DNA of 7,772 nucleotides from Spirochaetota bacterium. GTDB lineage: Bacteria; Spirochaetota; JAGLSM01. The notes under the pieces are model-generated. The model did no database searches and was not told where the DNA came from. It worked only from the letters and a program-made list of their open reading frames with translations. Below, in pieces: positions 1-6,127 of this stretch (position 1 is its first letter; every line of letters starts with the position of its first letter). Location: assembly GCA_023135745.1 (NCBI GenBank), contig JAGLSM010000085.1:1-7772 (forward strand). Reading direction: 5' to 3'. Both the position numbers and the translations under genes were made by a program.

Positions 1-398
1 AGGTAGAGAGAGCTAAGGGTGAAAAAAAGGGTGTGCTTGATGTAGCCTATGCTGTTATCAGGAGTGCTGAAAAAACCAAACTAGAAAAGGGAAAGCTGAT
101 TGTAACTCAAAAGGGTCCTAAAAAGCGTTTAAGATATATTGTTTTTGGTGACTCTGACTTCATAAATAATTCGCATATTGATATATATGCCAATAAGGAC
201 CTTATCCTTAATTCTGTCAACTGGGTTCTTGGGCAGAGTAAACACATAACAATCCGCCCAAGGGATCCTGTAGCTCATCCCCTTGAGTTAACTGCTGCCA
301 GTCTTAATGTTCTTAAGTATATGTCAAAGATTCTTCCATTACTTCTTATCATTGGTATTGGTTCTGTGGTTTATTTTAAAAGGAGAAAAAATGGCTAG
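1..398 (+). CDS. GldG-type ABC transporter auxiliary protein, C-terminal part (5' end outside window)
   Basis: The reading frame is open from the first bases of the window, so this is the last 131 residues of a longer protein. The visible part has a GDSDF motif followed by a segment ending LNSVNWVLGQ and an 'I-x-I-R-P' stretch. It closes with one hydrophobic segment (about 15 residues, LPLLLIIGIG...) and a basic tail KRRKNG. This order is typical of the C-terminus of GldG/ABC_transp_aux proteins, periplasmic-facing, membrane-anchored partners of an ABC-2 type exporter first named in gliding motility but widespread in non-gliding bacteria. Its stop overlaps the next start by 8 bases, indicating translational coupling. 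The permease and ATPase genes would be expected upstream, outside the window. The substrate is unknown. A GTG at 33 is only an internal valine codon. Confidence 0.8.
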   Translation, partial: VERAKGEKKGVLDVAYAVIRSAEKTKLEKGKLIVTQKGPKKRLRYIVFGDSDFINNSHIDIYANKDLILNSVNWVLGQSKHITIRPRDPVAHPLELTAASLNVLKYMSKILPLLLIIGIGSVVYFKRRKNG

Positions 399-1392
399 AC
401 AGAAACTAAAAAACATATATCTTCTTGCTCTGTCATTTTTTATTCTTCTTATTTATGTTCTTATTGTAGAAATACCAAAGGCTCAAAAAAAGTCAGATTT
501 GGAGAACCGGGGAGAACGGATTTTTGCTTCCATTAAAAAAGATTATGTTACATCTATCTTTATAAAAAAATATCCTAACTCAAATGTCAAACTTGAAAAG
601 ACCGGGATAAAATGGCAGATTGTTCTTCCTAAGAAATACAAAACTGACACTCAGGCTGTTTCTTCATACTTGGATTCTTTGCAAAATGCAGTGTCACAAA
701 GATCGATAAAGGCTGATGTTTCCGGACTCGCGCAGTTCGGCTTGGATAAACCCATGGCACATATTTTTATAACAACAAAAAAAACAAATTATAAACTGAT
801 TTTTGGTAACGAGTTTAGCCTGACTCCTTCTGTGCAGGACCAGAGACGCAAGTCTTACAAGGAAGTAATTAGATACGCGATGATTGAGGGCAGTAAGAGA
901 ATAAATATGATAAGGTCTTATACTGCCAATATGCTGATGAGGAAGATAAACTACTTCAGATACAAAAATATTTTTTCATTCAGCAAGGAAGATATTTCAA
1001 GTTTTTCATTTAATTACAAAGGTAAAAATTTTTCATTTCTTAAAAAGAAAAATGACTGGCAGATGATAAGGCCTGTTTCTAAGAAGGCGGAATCCGGGAA
1101 AGTTAATTTATTTTTAAACGGGTTTGAGGGATTTATCGCTGATGATTTTGAATCGGACAGAGCCAATCCTGCGGTTTACGGGATAAGGTTTTACAAGAAT
1201 TTTTTCAAGGTAAGAACAAAGACCGGACAAAAGATCATAGCCTTTGGAAAGGAAAAAGGCAATTTTGTATATTGTGCTGTTTCAGGATCACCGGCAGTTT
1301 ATAAGGTTAGTAAATTTAAATTTGATAACCTGAAAAAAAAGAGTGCTGATTTTCTAAAAGAAAAAAAGAAGGTCAAACCGCTTAAAAAGTAA
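391..1392 (+). CDS. DUF4340 domain membrane-anchored protein
   Basis: The protein has 333 residues. ATG at 391 is chosen because AGGAG at 381-385 lies at ideal spacing and the ATG overlaps the stop of the GldG-type gene (396-398); the longer frame from 307 would run inside that gene. Residues about 9-28 form a single N-terminal membrane anchor. The rest is a lysine-rich extracytoplasmic region with two weakly repeated beta-rich units: a 'W-Q-I-V-L-P' stretch followed by 'FGLDKP', then a second 'W-Q-M-I-R-P' followed by 'YGIRF'. A W..-P unit followed by an (F/Y)G(L/I) turn is characteristic of DUF4340. Such genes commonly sit directly after GldG-type genes in ABC-2 export clusters, so it is probably an accessory subunit of that transporter. 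Its biochemical role is not known. The C-terminus is very basic (KKKVKPLKK). Confidence 0.8.
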   Translation: MARQKLKNIYLLALSFFILLIYVLIVEIPKAQKKSDLENRGERIFASIKKDYVTSIFIKKYPNSNVKLEKTGIKWQIVLPKKYKTDTQAVSSYLDSLQNAVSQRSIKADVSGLAQFGLDKPMAHIFITTKKTNYKLIFGNEFSLTPSVQDQRRKSYKEVIRYAMIEGSKRINMIRSYTANMLMRKINYFRYKNIFSFSKEDISSFSFNYKGKNFSFLKKKNDWQMIRPVSKKAESGKVNLFLNGFEGFIADDFESDRANPAVYGIRFYKNFFKVRTKTGQKIIAFGKEKGNFVYCAVSGSPAVYKVSKFKFDNLKKKSADFLKEKKKVKPLKK

Positions 1393-1403
1393 CCACTGTC
1401 TGT

Positions 1404-1471
1404 GGGAGAAAGTTTCTCGCAAAGGAGAATACGTTCTCCCCTTCCCTGTGAGGGAAGGGGCTGGGGGTTAG
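1404..1471. repeat. Palindromic REP-like intergenic element upstream of pyrF
   Basis: The spacer between the DUF4340 gene and pyrF is packed with inverted repeats. A perfect 10-bp stem (CCCCTTCCCT at 1438-1447, AGGGAAGGGG at 1451-1460) encloses a 3-base GTG loop. Before it lie GAGAAA/TTTCTC (1406-1411, 1413-1418) and GGAGAA/TTCTCC (1424-1429, 1434-1439). GGGAGAA at 1404-1410 can instead pair with TTCTCCC at 1434-1440, giving an alternative fold. The element ends in a G-rich tail (CTGGGGGTTAGGTT). I recall very similar 'CCCCTTCCCT...AGGGAAGGGG-CTGGGGGTTAGG' strings as dispersed intergenic repeats in many bacteria, which would make it a REP/MITE-like repeat. There is no T-run, so it is not a classical terminator. 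Confidence 0.6.
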
Positions 1472-1489
1472 GTTAAATGGAGGAACGGT

Positions 1490-2308
1490 ATGCCGCATAG
1501 CTTTAGAGAAAAACTCGCGGAATCATCAACTAAATCCGATTCATTGCTCTGTATTGGTCTTGATCCTGATATCTCTAAAATGCCCGAAGCAGCCTTAAAG
1601 AGTGATGATCCGCTTGCTTACTTTTGTACCCGGATAGTAATGGCCACAAAAGAAAGTGCTTGTGCGTACAAACCTAACTTTGCGTTTTTTGAATCTATGG
1701 GTATCAAGGGGCGGCTGGCACTTGAAAAGGTGATCAAATCAATTCCACGCGAAATCCCTGTAATTCTTGATGCTAAAGTCGGTGATATAGGTAATACATC
1801 TGCCCATTACGCGAGAGCTTTTTTTGAAGAACTTAATGCCGATGCTCTTACAGTTAATCCATATATGGGAATTGATTCGGTTTCTCCTTTTCTGGAGTAT
1901 GAGAATAAAGGAGTTTTTTTCCTCTGCCTTACGAGCAATAAAGGATCAATGGATCTTCAAAAGGAAGAGTTGAAAAACGGTGAACCTGTTTATATCCATG
2001 TAGCAAAAAAAATTAAAGATTGGGACGCGAAAAATCAAAACTGTTGTGCTGTTGTAGGAGCAACAAACCCCCAGGAGATGCAGGGGATAAGAAATATTCT
2101 TGATACGCAGCCTGTCCTTGTTCCGGGGATTGGCGCGCAGGGCGGCGACCTTGAGGCTGTTTGCAGAAATATCATTACCGGAAAGAATCTGCCAACCCTT
2201 ATATCTGCCAGCCGTTCAATTATCTATGCCTCAGCCGGAGACGACTTTGAAGAAGCAGCCAATATATCGGCTGAGTCTCTCCGAAAAAAAATCAATGATT
2301 TGAGATAG
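1490..2308 (+). CDS. pyrF: Orotidine 5'-phosphate decarboxylase, class II (PyrF)
   Basis: PyrF decarboxylates orotidine 5'-monophosphate to UMP, the last step of de novo pyrimidine synthesis, in the cytosol. The 272 residues match the longer class-II form. GLDPD is at residues 23-27 and the active-site lysine region AYKPNFAFFE at 59-68 (K61). The catalytic D-K-D cluster lies in ILDAKVGDIGNTSAHYA (D94, K96, D99). LTSNKGSMDLQ is at 147-157, the phosphate-binding LVPGIGAQGGD at 210-220 and SASRSIIYAS at 239-248. Valine 97 replaces the arginine most often seen in DAKRGDIG, a mild departure. ATG 1490 is preceded by GGAGG at 1479-1483. It follows a palindromic spacer and leads directly into the glycosyltransferase gene 18 bases on, so the two are probably cotranscribed. 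Confidence 0.95.
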   Translation: MPHSFREKLAESSTKSDSLLCIGLDPDISKMPEAALKSDDPLAYFCTRIVMATKESACAYKPNFAFFESMGIKGRLALEKVIKSIPREIPVILDAKVGDIGNTSAHYARAFFEELNADALTVNPYMGIDSVSPFLEYENKGVFFLCLTSNKGSMDLQKEELKNGEPVYIHVAKKIKDWDAKNQNCCAVVGATNPQEMQGIRNILDTQPVLVPGIGAQGGDLEAVCRNIITGKNLPTLISASRSIIYASAGDDFEEAANISAESLRKKINDLR

Positions 2309-2326
2309 ATAAATAAAGATGTGCAA

Positions 2327-3397
2327 ATGAAAAATAAAAAAATAAAAAAGAACAAAACAGCATGGATTCCTGATGATGTAAAACGCATTCTGTTTATTAA
2401 GCTGTCATCACTTGGTGATATTGTTCTTACAACTCCCGTTTTATCTTCAATAAAAAAAAAGTGGCCTAATGCTGAAATAACATATCTTGTTGAAACAGAA
2501 GGCGAACCTCTCATCAGGCATAACCCTGATATTGACGAGGTAGTAATATTCAACCGAGGCAGGGCTGAGTCATATCTTCCATTCCATCCATTCAAAGCAT
2601 TGACTGAAGTTTTATCTGCAATAAAAAAACTTCGTAAAAAGAAGTTTGATATTGCTTTTGATTTTCAGGGGCTATTTAAAAGCTGGATATTTCTTATGTT
2701 CAGCCGTGCTGTATTAAGAGTAGGGAAGGGCCGTTTTATAGGTGTTGATATAAAATCACCTCACAGGAGGAATATTAAAAGACACGCGGTCCCGAGTTAT
2801 TTTGAAGTTCTGATATTACTGGGCTTAAAGATTCCTTCATTAAAAAATATGAAGACATTTCTTTATTTTACAAAAAAAGAAGAAATTAGCGCTTTAAGGA
2901 TTTTAAAGGGAAGGCGGAAGACTGCTCTCCTCAATCCTTTTACCACCTGGCAGAGTAAGTGCTGGTCTGTTGAATACTGGATAGAGCTTGGTAAAAGACT
3001 GACTGATCTTGGCTATATGGTGATTGTATCAGGTGCAGGTTCAGATAATGATTTATCGAAAAAAATAGCCAGGAAAATCTCAAAATCGGCAAAATCAATT
3101 GCAGGGAAACTAAACCTTCTTTCATTTGCCGCGCTTCTAAATAAAGTGAATATATTTGTAACTGTTGATTCGGCTCCAATGCATATTGCATCAGCCTTTA
3201 AGACTCCGACGGTATCTCTTTTTGGATCTACAGATCCACAGCGCACCGGACCCTGGCAGGGAAAAGGAAAGGTCATTGCTTATGGTTGTGACGGAGTACC
3301 CTGTCTTAAAAGAACATGTTATGAAGATCCGGCAATATGCATGACGGAGATAGGTGTTGATGAAGTTTTAAAAGCAGTTAAGAAGGTCAGTCGATAA
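2327..3397 (+). CDS. Glycosyltransferase family 9 (ADP-heptose:LPS heptosyltransferase-like)
   Basis: GT9 enzymes transfer heptose from ADP-heptose to lipid A-Kdo or the LPS inner core at the cytoplasmic face of the inner membrane. The N-terminal Rossmann motif KRILFIKLSSLGDIVLTTP (about residues 19-37), the DFQGL element, LLNPFTTW at the start of the C-terminal domain, DSAPMHIA (nucleotide-sugar binding) and FGSTDPQRTGPW are all present and in the family order. At 356 residues it is a normal full length. A cysteine-rich stretch near the end (C-x5-C-x4-C) is also seen in heptosyltransferases. ATG 2327 is taken as start; GTG at 2321 would add two residues, and neither has a strong ribosome-binding site. 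It lies 18 bases after pyrF. The 3' end overlaps the opposing gene by 11 bases. The exact acceptor sugar cannot be told, so no symbol is given. Confidence 0.88.
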   Translation: MKNKKIKKNKTAWIPDDVKRILFIKLSSLGDIVLTTPVLSSIKKKWPNAEITYLVETEGEPLIRHNPDIDEVVIFNRGRAESYLPFHPFKALTEVLSAIKKLRKKKFDIAFDFQGLFKSWIFLMFSRAVLRVGKGRFIGVDIKSPHRRNIKRHAVPSYFEVLILLGLKIPSLKNMKTFLYFTKKEEISALRILKGRRKTALLNPFTTWQSKCWSVEYWIELGKRLTDLGYMVIVSGAGSDNDLSKKIARKISKSAKSIAGKLNLLSFAALLNKVNIFVTVDSAPMHIASAFKTPTVSLFGSTDPQRTGPWQGKGKVIAYGCDGVPCLKRTCYEDPAICMTEIGVDEVLKAVKKVSR

Positions 3398-4337
3398 CAG
3401 GATTGTCTTCCACAATAAATTCGCTGCAGAACCATCTCTTTCCGTATTTCTGTATCCTGATTCTAAAGATCCCGCTGTTTAAGAGATAAGTTTTTTCCAT
3501 AAATAAAGTGGCAGGGAGAAATAGTGATCTATATTTGAGATATCGTGCCTTTTTTAAAATCCATCCGTATGTGTAAACGTAGCTCCAGGCTTTGTTTACC
3601 AGTATTGTCTTTTTATTACAGTTTCTTATTGATTCTTTGGATATTTTGTTTCGAGCATTATGAGGATTAATGGTTATTTTTAAACCTTTTAGCGGAAAAA
3701 TCAGATCCGCGAGGATATTTCTTCTATTATGATAGAGAGAATTAATAACTTTTTTAAGACATTGGTAAGGTGAGGCTGCCCCGGGTTTCACAGAATAAGA
3801 AATAAATATTTTATGTTCATGACGGTTTTTAAAAATTTCAAGATTAAGAGTTTGGATGTATCCTTTTTGAACTGCAGAGTCTAATTTGATAAATGATTTA
3901 GAAGATTTTTCTGAAACGATCTTTACTTCATCCCCTCTGAAGAGATAGGTTAGAATCTTACTTTTAAGGTCAGGCTTTTCGTATACCGGTGAGCAGGGGA
4001 CAGATATAACTATTTTTTTGTTTGGAAGTTGTTTTGATTTTTTTATAATTATTTTTTTATTTTGATCTCCCTTAGAAGATTGTTTTATTGTCAGGTTTGT
4101 TTTATCAGACTGTTTTCTTTTAAGAAGTTCAGGATCTGTTTCATCAACAGAAGTCTTTTTTTTAATGCTGCGGCTGTTCGGGTTAATAGCTTTTTTAATT
4201 TTATAAAGCGGTTTTAAAAGTGTATTGGGAACAAGAGAAACAACTATTTTTTCTCCGCTTTCTGTAAAAATAAAGACGCTTAAAAATATAATGCCCATTA
4301 AAAAAACAATGAATATGAATGACAGGATTGTTTTCAC
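3387..4337 (-). CDS. Membrane-anchored protein with SH3-like domain, unknown function
   Basis: The 316-residue protein starts at GTG 4337, supported by GAGGGT on the - strand about six bases upstream; a nearby ATG is out of frame. Residues 4-25 are a strongly hydrophobic segment with no lipobox, so an uncleaved anchor is likely. Residues 45-105 are a Lys/Ser/Asn-rich, low-complexity linker. Residues about 107-166 (VISVPCSPVYEKPDLKSKI, GDEVKIV, KGYIQTLNL) have the pattern of a bacterial SH3-like domain: 'V-x-s-P-V-y-x-x-P', then a 'G-D-x-V' turn and a final 'G-Y/W-I'. In envelope proteins such domains bind cell-wall peptides or mediate protein contacts. The last 140 residues are beta-rich and end in a 'G-K-R-W-F' strand; I do not recognise them. 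It stands alone, convergent with the glycosyltransferase and divergent from pyrE. A role in the envelope is inference. Confidence 0.7.
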   Translation of the reverse strand: MKTILSFIFIVFLMGIIFLSVFIFTESGEKIVVSLVPNTLLKPLYKIKKAINPNSRSIKKKTSVDETDPELLKRKQSDKTNLTIKQSSKGDQNKKIIIKKSKQLPNKKIVISVPCSPVYEKPDLKSKILTYLFRGDEVKIVSEKSSKSFIKLDSAVQKGYIQTLNLEIFKNRHEHKIFISYSVKPGAASPYQCLKKVINSLYHNRRNILADLIFPLKGLKITINPHNARNKISKESIRNCNKKTILVNKAWSYVYTYGWILKKARYLKYRSLFLPATLFMEKTYLLNSGIFRIRIQKYGKRWFCSEFIVEDNPVID

Positions 4338-4365
4338 TTTTTACCCTCATGCCTTTTTGCTATGT

Positions 4366-4371
4366 TATAAT
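4366..4371 (+). promoter_or_regulatory. Probable extended -10 of the pyrE promoter
   Basis: A consensus TATAAT is preceded by TG one base upstream (TGTTATAAT), an extended -10 that needs no good -35; none is seen at 17-18 bases. It would give a 5' leader of about 80 bases before pyrE. Assignment rests on consensus matching in AT-rich DNA, so it is moderate at best. Confidence 0.4.
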
Positions 4372-4396
4372 ATAAGTATCGTCTTATTTAGAGCAA
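4367..4396 (-). promoter_or_regulatory. Possible divergent promoter for the SH3-like protein gene
   Basis: On the - strand, TTGCTC (4391-4396) and TATTAT (4367-4372) are 18 bases apart, about 30 bases before the GTG start. The -10 lies almost exactly over the + strand TATAAT, so the two promoters would compete for polymerase. Weak consensus evidence only. Confidence 0.3.
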
Positions 4397-4458
4397 TAAT
4401 AAGTCTTGAAAGTATCAATATCAATAAGTAGTTTAATATAAAAAAAACAGGAAGTGTT

Positions 4459-5019
4459 ATGAAACAGGAATTAATGGATCTATTAATTGAAAATTCTCTT
4501 AAAGTCAGCGATCATGAGGAATTTTTACTTGCTTCGGGTAAGAGAAGCCGCTACTACATAGATTGTAAGGCAACTCTTTTGCATCCTAAGGGACTCAGCC
4601 TTGTTGGAAGAGTTATGTGGGATTTCGTAAAGGAAAAAGCTCCGGATCTTGTCGGCGGGATGACTTTGGGAGCCGATCCAATCACAATGTCAACAGTTAT
4701 TGCGGCGGAAAATGATGGTGTAGAGGTTTTTCCGTTGATTGTACGTAAGGAAGCAAAATCACATGGGACTCAGAAATGGGTTGAGGGAACTTTTAAAGAA
4801 GGTATGAAGATTGTTGTTTTTGACGATGTTTTTACTACAGGCGGATCTACCCTCAAGGCAATAGAGAAACTCCAGGAGGCGGGGGTTGAGGTTATTGAAG
4901 CTATCGCGATGATTGACCGTGAAGAGGGTTCTGAAGAAAATTTCGCGAAAAAAGGTATAAAACACAGGGCTCTTTTTAAAATAAGTGAGCTTCTTGACGC
5001 GGCAGATTCAAAGAAATAA
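4459..5019 (+). CDS. pyrE: Orotate phosphoribosyltransferase (PyrE)
   Basis: PyrE joins orotate and PRPP to form orotidine 5'-phosphate, the step before PyrF, as a cytosolic homodimer with a shared active site. The 186 residues are of normal length. Visible family features in order: FLLASGKRSRYYIDCK (22-37), the VGGMTLGADPI substrate loop (65-75), the flexible catalytic loop VRKEAKSHGTQKWVEG (95-110, usually RKE-K-HG), and the PRPP-binding signature IVVFDDVFTTGGST (118-131). The signature has FDDV where EDV is more common; both acidic residues are kept. The start ATG is preceded by AGGAAG at 4449-4454. The gene stands alone downstream of an extended -10 and is followed by a tRNA pair with its own promoter-like sequence. 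I see no attenuator in the leader. Confidence 0.95.
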   Translation: MKQELMDLLIENSLKVSDHEEFLLASGKRSRYYIDCKATLLHPKGLSLVGRVMWDFVKEKAPDLVGGMTLGADPITMSTVIAAENDGVEVFPLIVRKEAKSHGTQKWVEGTFKEGMKIVVFDDVFTTGGSTLKAIEKLQEAGVEVIEAIAMIDREEGSEENFAKKGIKHRALFKISELLDAADSKK

Positions 5020-5041
5020 TGGTCTTTTGATTGTATAAGAC

Positions 5042-5068
5042 TTGACAATTGTTCGCGGAATATATTAT
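5042..5068 (+). promoter_or_regulatory. Likely promoter of the tRNA-Gln/tRNA-Glu unit
   Basis: A perfect -35 hexamer TTGACA (5042-5047) is followed by TATTAT at 5063-5068 (15-base gap) or TTATTT at 5065-5070 (17-base gap), placing the start of transcription about 10 bases before the tRNA-Gln gene. The spacing is not ideal for the better -10. Confidence 0.5.
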
Positions 5069-5084
5069 TTTTTCTTACTAATAC

Positions 5085-5155
5085 TGGGGGATTGTGTAAT
5101 GGTAGCACAACGGATTCTGGTTCCGTTTGTGAGGGTTCAAGTCCTTCTCCCCCAA
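5085..5155 (+). tRNA. tRNA-Gln (anticodon CTG)
   Basis: A full cloverleaf can be drawn. The 7-bp acceptor stem TGGGGGA (5085-5091) pairs with TCCCCCA (5148-5154), with A as discriminator. The D-arm GTGT/GCAC has GG in its loop. The anticodon stem is ACGGA/TCCGT with loop TTCTGGT, putting CTG at 5117-5119. The T-arm GAGGG/CCTTC has loop TTCAAGT. CTG reads the glutamine codon CAG. The weak first acceptor pair (T-A) is typical of bacterial tRNA-Gln. The 3' CCA is not encoded, so it must be added after transcription. Confidence 0.95.
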
Positions 5156-5169
5156 CATTTTTTTGTCTT

Positions 5170-5241
5170 GTCCCCATCGTCTAGCGGTTAGGACATCGCC
5201 CTCTCAAGGCGGGAACAGGGGTTCAATTCCCCTTGGGGATA
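5170..5241 (+). tRNA. tRNA-Glu (anticodon CTC)
   Basis: The acceptor stem GTCCCCA (5170-5176) pairs with TGGGGAT (5234-5240), with a G-T first pair and A discriminator. The anticodon stem TCGCC/GGCGG holds loop CTCTCAA, giving CTC at 5203-5205, which reads GAG. The T-arm is AGGGG/CCCCT around TTCAATT. CCA is not encoded. It lies 14 bases after tRNA-Gln and is followed by an intrinsic terminator, so both form one small transcription unit. Its 3' end is nearly repeated at 5420-5439. Confidence 0.95.
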
Positions 5242-5247
5242 AAATAG

Positions 5248-5273
5248 GTTACTCAATATGAGTAGCTTTTTTT
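5248..5273 (+). terminator. Intrinsic terminator of the tRNA unit
   Basis: Stem GTTACTCA (5248-5255) pairs with TGAGTAGC (5259-5266), with one G-T pair, around a 3-base loop, and is followed at once by seven T residues. This is a standard Rho-independent terminator placed just after tRNA-Glu. Confidence 0.8.
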
Positions 5274-5300
5274 AGTTGAAATAGTGGTTTATTAACAAAA

Positions 5301-5436
5301 GTCGTGGGAATTGAAGTGACCGAGCGCCGACCGAATAGGGAGGAAAAGCGGACACGATGTCCGCGACAGCGACCGAGGCGGTCCGTAACAAGCATACATA
5401 GAAGTATGCGCAGAGAAGGCAATTTCCCTTGGGGGT
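5301..5436. repeat. GC-rich multi-hairpin element ending in a tRNA-Glu tail copy
   Basis: About 72 of the 130 bases from 5301 to 5430 are G or C, while both flanks are strongly AT-rich. Perfect hairpins are visible: GCGGACA/TGTCCGC (5348-5354, 5358-5364), GACCG/CGGTC (5371-5375, 5379-5383) and GCATAC/GTATGC (5392-5397, 5404-5409). GACCG occurs three times (5318, 5329, 5371), so CGGTC has alternative partners. GGGAATTG (5306-5313) is an inverted copy of CAATTCCC in the tRNA-Glu T-arm and nearly matches CAATTTCCC at 5420-5428, so the element is bounded by imperfect inverted ends. No convincing protein is encoded on either strand. The rest of the 5242-5583 gap holds the tRNA terminator on the left and AT-rich leader DNA on the right. 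It could be a structured RNA or a non-autonomous mobile repeat; I cannot decide. Confidence 0.5.
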
Positions 5437-5439
5437 AAA
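5420..5439 (+). repeat. Near-duplicate of the tRNA-Glu 3' end (att-like)
   Basis: This 20-base stretch matches 5224-5243 (T-loop through the acceptor 3' strand and following AAA) at 18 of 20 positions, 196 bases downstream in the same orientation. Duplicated tRNA 3' ends are the usual trace of site-specific integration, but no integrase gene is visible in the window. Confidence 0.55.
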
Positions 5440-5583
5440 TCTTAAAATCCAATAAAAATATTTGCTGTTTTTGATAAAATTTTATTTTTTTTGTAGAAAA
5501 TATGGCCCTTTTTATACAATTAAACGTATATCATTATTATAGGGAGATTTGTAAATAAATAAATAAATTGAATGGAATAGAAA

Positions 5584-5868
5584 ATGATAAAAATATTTTT
5601 AATCGGTTTAATCTTAATTTTGATAATATCAGGATGCAGCTTATTTGAAAATGATAAGACATTAGGCACAGTAACCTGGGTCAATATTGAAGGGGGCTTT
5701 TATGGTATCATTACAGATGAGAATAAACAAATAGAGCCAACAAATCTTAATGATGAATTAAAGGTTGATGGAAAAAGAATACGATTCAGGTATGAAATTT
5801 TAAATAATGCCGTTAGTATTTATATGTGGGGAGAAATCGCGGAGTTACATGATGTTGATGCCTTATAA
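5584..5868 (+). CDS. Small lipoprotein with beta-rich single domain
   Basis: The 94-residue protein begins with a hydrophobic signal (residues 3-17) and a lipobox ISGC with the lipidated cysteine at 18, so a mature lipoprotein of 77 residues is expected on the cell envelope. The mature part, from LGTVTWVNIEGGFYGIIT (27-44) through 'D-G-K-R-I-R-F' (62-68) to 'IYMWGEIAEL' (79-88), has the rhythm of a small beta-barrel. I recall a widespread small module with the same pattern (GTV..-EGGF-GI.., DG..V.F, MWG..veI) in bacterial and archaeal secreted proteins, but I know of no established function. The ribosome-binding site is weak (GGAATAG). A TATTAT at 5535-5540 could be its -10. Its stop lies three bases before the end of the opposing degenerate gene. 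Confidence 0.75.
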   Translation: MIKIFLIGLILILIISGCSLFENDKTLGTVTWVNIEGGFYGIITDENKQIEPTNLNDELKVDGKRIRFRYEILNNAVSIYMWGEIAELHDVDAL

Positions 5869-5871
5869 AAG

Positions 5872-6077
5872 CTACTTACATATCTGGAAATAAACTTCAA
5901 AGTGATAATTTTTGGTTGCTGCCCGCGGTAAGTATCTGAATGCCTTATCAGGAATTTCTGCCATTCTTCCTGTTTCAAATCCTTTAAAGGAAAAAGCACT
6001 GCCAACAGAAGGTATTGTTACTGAAGCCCAGGGATAAGTTTGATAGCGTATAACAATAGGTGTTTCTAATTTTTTTT
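5872..6077. repeat. 206-bp direct repeat, copy A
   Basis: Matches 7567-7772 without gaps at 200 of 206 positions (counted by eye). The left boundary coincides exactly with the stop codon of the encoded - strand frame; the right boundary of the match is unknown because copy B is cut by the window end. Confidence 0.9.
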
Positions 6078-6127
6078 CATTAAGTCTTGTCACATTTAAA
6101 AATATGATTCCTGAATTTGACTTTTGT

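Noticed and set aside
2224..2595. 123-residue - strand open frame over the pyrF/glycosyltransferase junction
   Set aside because: It overlaps two well-supported genes on the other strand and shows no recognisable domain.
4225..4431. 68-residue + strand open frame antisense to the start of the SH3-like gene
   Set aside because: It has no ribosome-binding site and overlaps a better supported start and promoter region.
4770..5177. 135-residue - strand open frame through pyrE and tRNA-Gln
   Set aside because: It is antisense to pyrE and to a clear tRNA; its N-terminal residues are the familiar spurious translation of an antisense tRNA.
5249..5452. 67-residue - strand open frame across the GC-rich element
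   Set aside because: It begins in AT-rich DNA, covers the hairpins and the tRNA tail copy, and has no ribosome-binding site or protein-like pattern. Translations of such repeats are often annotated as hypothetical proteins.
5474..5490. AT-only palindrome ATAAAATTTTAT followed by T residues
   Set aside because: It could pass for a terminator, but a stem without G-C pairs is too weak to call and is common by chance in this AT-rich stretch.
5541..5554. AGGGAGA ribosome-binding-like sequence before TTG-TAA
   Set aside because: It looks like a start-stop minimal frame upstream of the small lipoprotein, but TTG is a rare start and chance occurrence is likely.
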